From Lycium barbarum (lineage: Eukaryota; Streptophyta; Magnoliopsida; Solanales; Solanaceae), in contig NC_083344.1 of NCBI RefSeq assembly GCF_019175385.1, positions 58,714,782 through 58,778,781 of the forward strand: a stretch of 64,000 bases of DNA, read 5' to 3'. The notes under the pieces are model-generated. The model had not been told where the DNA came from. It searched no databases and saw nothing but the letters and a program-made list of their open reading frames with translations. Each line of letters opens with the position of its first letter. Within the stretch, counting starts at the first letter, position 1. The translations under genes and the position numbers were made by a program. Shown one piece after another: positions 59,071 to 64,000 of this stretch.

Positions 59071-60994
59071 TGTTATATCCTGTATTTTTACACATTGGAT
59101 TATTCGTAAGCTAATCGACATAAGTTCAAGGACAAGATTATTTTTGAGATATGAGACAAGGACTTTTTAATCCCGATTTTAATAGTGCACGGTTTGCACA
59201 TTAATTACAATTTGTGTAGAAACATTAGTGAAGATTAGGGATTAATTAACCATGATTAGATTATTAAGTGGGAATTAATGATTAATTACCTTAATTAGAC
59301 CACTAAGTGGGCCCCACTACAACATGGCTGAATTTGATTGGTGCATGCCATAGTGGGACACATGTCAAGTGGGCTGGCCACATGTCAAGTGGGTAGGCAG
59401 CATATATATATAAGTGATGACTAATTAGTAGTCATACACTTCATTTCATCTTCTCTAATTCAATTGAATGCAAGAACCAAACAGCCATGGCTGCTCACGG
59501 CTAACTCCCAAGTGATTGGAAGGGAAATTTAATGTTCTAGTTTCATTTTCTTATTGAAATTAGGAGTGGGTAGCATGTTCAATTTACCTTGTTCATAAGG
59601 CAAAAACGTTCCAGCCCTCTCCTTGATAAAGTGAGCAGCAACTTTCTTATTCTTTTGAATTGAAGACCTTGTTCTTATGGGATGGAGCAGCCATGTTAGA
59701 ATTTAAATTGAGGAAGAAGAAGTGGTACAATTGGTGCAAGTGATTGTAGAATCTGTCCCAACCTATTTAAGGTAAGATTTCTTCTTCTTGTAATGTAGTT
59801 GGAGTTAATGATGTGGTAATGGAGAGATTAAATTGTATTAGACGAAATTTGAAGTAAGAAAATTGCATTATTATTGTTGACGTTGTAATTGGGCAGAATT
59901 GGAGTTATCTTAATTTAATAATGGTGGATTAGGTTTGATTGTTGTTGTGGTTATTGTTTTTATGGATTATGTGTTAAAAATGAAGGAATCTTGATATTTA
60001 AAGTTGTAGTTGTTTTCATGAGGTTGTTGGACTCATTTGGAATGTTGTACTGGCCGTTTCGAGGTGTTCTTGGATCTTGTTTTGACTAGTTCTTGACATG
60101 GTAACTTGGACGTGTAGTTTTTGATGTCGTTCTGGTTGTGGTATAGTTAGCTTGGATGTGAGGGAAGTTAGTGATATAGGGGAAATGCCGCCCAATTTTC
60201 TAGACATGAATTACTAACTTCGAAATACGTTTTAAGATTTTTCATAGCTTAACTATAGTTCTTAACGTCTTAATATAGGTTGAGGTACTTCGGGCAGCGT
60301 ATACATATCGAATCACGGATTAAACGTCAAAGGTATGTAAAGCTAACCCTTCTTTATTTTTGGCATGATCTATGTGAGACGAACAGACGACGAATGTATA
60401 AACCCAAAAGAAGCTCCTATTCTTAGAGACACTAGGATGGCTAATGTTCTTGATTTCCAGAAGTTGTTTCATTATTTCCTGATACATGTCTATGATTCCT
60501 GAAGTTCTATTTGATATAATCCATAGTGATATTCGAGGGGGTACTTGACATGACTGTTGTCTTTAATTCTCAAGTGTTAGCTCATTCTAATTATTCTATT
60601 GAGTCTCAGATGATGATTTAGTTTGCATATGGTTGCTCATTATTCTGCTCGTGCATGCCGTTAATATATCTTTCACCGAGTCATCTCAGGCACAGATGCA
60701 TTGGTATCTGTGATTATCATACTTGCCTCCTGTAATCTTTTATTCAGTTATGATTTTCTTTATTGTACTTCATGCTTTATATACTCAGTACATTTCTCGT
60801 ACTGACCCCCTTTCTTCGGGGGGCTGCGTTTCATGCCCCCAGGCACAGACACTCAGTTTGGTGATCCTCCAGCCTAGGACTTCAACTCAGCTGTTTGGAG
60901 AGCTCCATTGTTTCAGAGCTTGATTATTTTGGTACAAATCTTCTGATGTAGACTTATGCATATCCAGGGGTACGGCGGGGCCCTGTCCCGTCAT
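59071..60994 (+). repeat. LTR L (F/H family), truncated by the duplication junction
   Basis: Starts TGTTATATCCTG inside J gag with no internal region in view. It carries roughly 170 nt (about 59515-59690) not found at this place in F or H, lacks most of the CCGAGTCC array, and stops at CCCTGTCCCGTCAT, where copy 2 begins. Donor-like GT at 60333; acceptor-like CAG ends 60842 (followed by GCAC not GTAC). Confidence 0.87.
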
Positions 60995-62178
60995 AGGTAT
61001 GTAAAGCTATCTCTTCCTTCTTTTTGGCATGATCTATGTGAGACAAACAGACGACGAATGTATAAACTCCAAACAAGCTCCTATTCTTAGAGACACTAGG
61101 ATGGCTAATGTTCTTGATTTCCAGAAGCTATGTTATTATGTCCTGATACGTGTCTATGATTCCTGAAGTCCTATTTGATATAATCAAGAGTGACATTCGA
61201 GGGGTACTTGACATGACTGTTGTCTTTGATTCTTAAGTGTTAGTTCATTCTAATTATTCTATTGAGTCTCAGATGATTTAGTTTGCATGTGGTTGCTCAT
61301 GATATTCTGCTCGTGCAGGCCGTAAATATATCATTCACCGAGTCCTGGGCCGGGTATGTATTCGTGCACAGTTTCACTGCATTGTTCACCAAGTCCCTCA
61401 CTAGAGGGCTGGGTACGGTACATATATATATGACATGATTATGGAACCGAGTCCTATGATTGGCCGGGTATGGTATATGATGACTTTATTCACCGAGTCC
61501 CATAATAGGCCGGGTATGGTATATGATATACATATGCATGATTCTTATCTCGTAAGGCACAGGTGCATTGGTATCTTTGATTATCATACATGCCTCATGT
61601 AATCATTTATTCAGTCATAATCTTCTTTATTGTATTTCATGCTTTATATAGTCAGTACATTCCTCGTACTGATCCCCTTTCTTCGGGGGGCTGCGTTTCA
61701 TACCCGCAGGTACAGACACTCGGTTTGGTGACCCTCCAGCCTAGGACTTCTGCTCAGCAATCTAGAGAGCTCCATTGTTCCGGAGCCTAGATTATTTTGG
61801 TACAGATCTTTTGATGTAGACTTATGCATATCCAGGGGTACGGCAGGGCCCTGTCCCGTCATATTTCACTTTCATACTCTTAGAGGTCTGTAGACATGTA
61901 TGGGTTGCGTGTCGGTTTTGGTCAGCTATGTCGATATGATTCGTTTTGGATATTTCCATATATAGTGGCAGCCTTGTCGGCTTGCATATTATGTTATGTG
62001 TTGGTTAGTTGTGACTCCTCAGGAGACAGGTTTATGATGATATGTGGCGTTATAAATCTTTAGTTGCTTTTACAAGTTTCCATACTGTCCTTAGTTTCAG
62101 TCTGACTATATCTAACAGGTTCGTATACGAGTGTCTAGCTCAGGCACTAGTCACGGCTCATGGGGTTGGGTCTTGACA
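60995..62178 (+). repeat. Copy of the H LTR 3' part, fused to truncated LTR L
   Basis: Same as 57396-58579. With the preceding L piece it makes a chimeric LTR that contains the donor-like site and the hairpin block twice. Confidence 0.93.
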
Positions 62179-62669
62179 ACACTATTATAAGGTTTGTAGC
62201 CAACTTGAATCGAGACATCTCTAAACCGATGAGGCTCAAAACCTATAATAGTCTTGAAGAGGCATTCCATGACGCATCCAAGGTTGAGGCGGATCTAAAA
62301 GAAGAGAGGACCTATAAAGACAAAAGCAAATCGTCTTCAACTTAGAACAAAGGCAAAGAAAAGTGGAAAACTTCCACTTGGGATAAGCCCAAGAGCGACA
62401 CTCAAGCACGTCAAGCCAAATTCGATTACAAAGCCAAAGGTGATGACAAGGCTAAAGGAGGTAACAATTCTAACACCAACTATAACCGACCTTCTACCAT
62501 CCAATGCTTTAAGTGCCAAGGGAGAGGGCACATTGTGAGTGAGTGTCCCAATCGGAGGACTATCACAATAGTGAGGGATGGGTATCGAACCGATGATGAA
62601 CATGAAGGCGGGGATGGTCATGAAGAAGGGGGAGAAAGAAGTGAGTGTGAGGGTGATTCCGATGAAGAG
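62179..62669 (+). pseudogene. Partial gag of element J, copy 2
   Basis: Repeats 58580-59070, including the same TAG (62343-62345) and knuckle; no coding difference seen. It therefore postdates the stop codon. Confidence 0.82.
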
Positions 62670-64000
62670 TGTTATATCCTGTATTTTTACACATTGGATT
62701 ATTCGTAAGCTAATCGACATAAGTTCAAGGACAAGATTATTTTTGAGATATGAGACAAGGACTTTTTAATCCCGATTTTAATAGTGCACGGTTTGCACAT
62801 TAATTACAATTTGTGTAGAAACATTAGTGAAGATTAGGGATTAATTAACCATGATTAGATTATTAAGTGGGAATTAATGATTAATTACCTTAATTAGACC
62901 ACTAAGTGGGCCCCACTACAACATGGCTGAATTTGATTGGTGCATGCCATAGTGGGACACATGTCAAGTGGGCTGGCCACATGTCAAGTGGGTAGGCAGC
63001 ATATATATATAAGTGATGACTAATTAGTAGTCATACACTTCATTTCATCTTCTCTAATTCAATTGAATGCAAGAACCAAACAGCCATGGCTGCTCACGGC
63101 TAACTCCCAAGTGATTGGAAGGGAAATTTAATGTTCTAGTTTCATTTTCTTATTGAAATTAGGAGTGGGTAGCATGTTCAATTTACCTTGTTCATAAGGC
63201 AAAAACGTTCCAGCCCTCTCCTTGATAAAGTGAGCAGCAACTTTCTTATTCTTTTGAATTGAAGACCTTGTTCTTATGGGATGGAGCAGCCATGTTAGAA
63301 TTTAAATTGAGGAAGAAGAAGTGGTACAATTGGTGCAAGTGATTGTAGAATCTGTCCCAACCTATTTAAGGTAAGATTTCTTCTTCTTGTAATGTAGTTG
63401 GAGTTAATGATGTGGTAATGGAGAGATTAAATTGTATTAGACGAAATTTGAAGTAAGAAAATTGCATTATTATTGTTGACGTTGTAATTGGGCAGAATTG
63501 GAGTTATCTTAATTTAATAATGGTGGATTAGGTTTGATTGTTGTTGTGGTTATTGTTTTTATGGATTATGTGTTAAAAATGAAGGAATCTTGATATTTAA
63601 AGTTGTAGTTGTTTTCATGAGGTTGTTGGACTCATTTGGAATGTTGTACTGGCCGTTTCGAGGTGTTCTTGGATCTTGTTTTGACTAGTTCTTGACATGG
63701 TAACTTGGACGTGTAGTTTTTGATGTCGTTCTGGTTGTGGTATAGTTAGCTTGGATGTGAGGGAAGTTAGTGATATAGGGGAAATGCCGCCCAATTTTCT
63801 AGACATGAATTACTAACTTCGAAATACGTTTTAAGATTTTTCATAGCTTAACTATAGTTCTTAACGTCTTAATATAGGTTGAGGTACTTCGGGTAGCGTA
63901 TACATATCGAATCACGGATTAAACGTCAAAGGTATGTAAAGCTAACCCTTCTTTATTTTTGGCATGATCTATGTGAGACGAACAGACGACGAATGTATAA
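62670..64000 (+). repeat. LTR L, copy 2, continuing beyond the window
   Basis: Same as 59071-60401. Beyond the window it may show the true end of LTR L or a third copy of the unit. Confidence 0.88.

Larger units (their letters stand above)
57396..60994 (+). repeat. Tandem duplication, copy 1 (3599 bp)
   Basis: Every base from 57396 reappears 3599 nt later from 60995 with very few differences. Copy 1 holds the 3' part of the H LTR, the J gag fragment and most of LTR L. Confidence 0.96.
60995..64000 (+). repeat. Tandem duplication, copy 2 (3006 nt, runs off the window)
   Basis: Matches 57396-60401. I see only isolated differences, for example G to C near 61073, T to A near 61590 and C to T near 63895. 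About 593 nt of the unit remain beyond the window. Confidence 0.95.

Noticed and set aside
58738..59121. 127-aa minus-strand frame, repeated at 62337-62720
   Set aside because: Antisense shadow of the J gag fragment; it recurs only because the segment is duplicated.
60995..64000. Pure assembly duplicate
   Set aside because: Scattered single-base differences between copies argue for two real copies, though long reads are needed to settle it.

Overview
This window is plant nuclear DNA made almost entirely of nested LTR retrotransposons. I see no host gene, no tRNA and no intact rRNA gene. All recognisable coding sequence is gag-pol of Ty3/gypsy elements. Most of it comes from one chromodomain-type group that looks like the Del/Tekay lineage: Gag, a protease with a DPGS site, RT with FIDD, RNase H, an integrase with an HHCC finger and D-D-35-E core, and a C-terminal chromodomain-like tail. 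LTRs are long (about 2.4-3.2 kb), run TG...CA, and are followed by an initiator-Met tRNA-type primer site (TGGTATCAGAG). The LTR style and the PPT-proximal palindrome remind me of Solanaceae genomes; that is recollection, not a search result.

Layout, with letter names of my own. A (+, 1-8087): gag-pol plus its 3' LTR; only the last 37 nt of its 5' LTR are in view. D (+): 3' internal region 8088-10252 and 13415-13709 with 3' LTR 13710-16465, split by solo LTR B (10253-13414, target duplication TAAGG). C (-, 16466-26106): gag-pol with a complete 5' LTR and a 3' LTR cut off where D adjoins it. Then come a 77-nt LTR tail (26107-26183), 515 nt of unassigned AT-rich DNA, a 3'-truncated LTR F (26699-29246) fused to a 5'-truncated LTR K (29247-31501), and element H (+). 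H survives as its integrase plus 3' LTR, cut into three pieces (31502-31825, 45078-45429, 55450-58579). The cuts are two complete minus-strand elements: G (31826-45072, duplication GGATT) and I (45430-55444, duplication ATGCA). G's 5' LTR is itself split by solo LTR M (39601-42508, duplication TAAAG). H abuts a gag fragment of a different gypsy element, J (58580-59070), which is cut by LTR L. The segment 57396-60994 is then repeated in tandem, almost base for base, from 60995 to the window end.

No gag-pol is intact. Nonsense codons (many readable as C-to-T or G-to-A changes), single-base frameshifts, a lost integrase Asp in A, a lost HHCC finger in I and lost zinc-knuckle Cys residues make every copy non-autonomous. 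The least expected finding is a 5S rRNA-like block of about 103 nt (8784-8886), with recognisable internal promoter boxes, in the long non-coding 3' region of element D. Other points for a second look are three small modules kept across otherwise divergent LTR families (a palindrome beside the PPT, a splice-donor-like site, and a double-hairpin block with an acceptor-like end), arrays of TACGG-N-CCGTA palindromes in the U3 of two families, and the recent 3.6-kb tandem duplication whose junction is not between homologous LTR positions.
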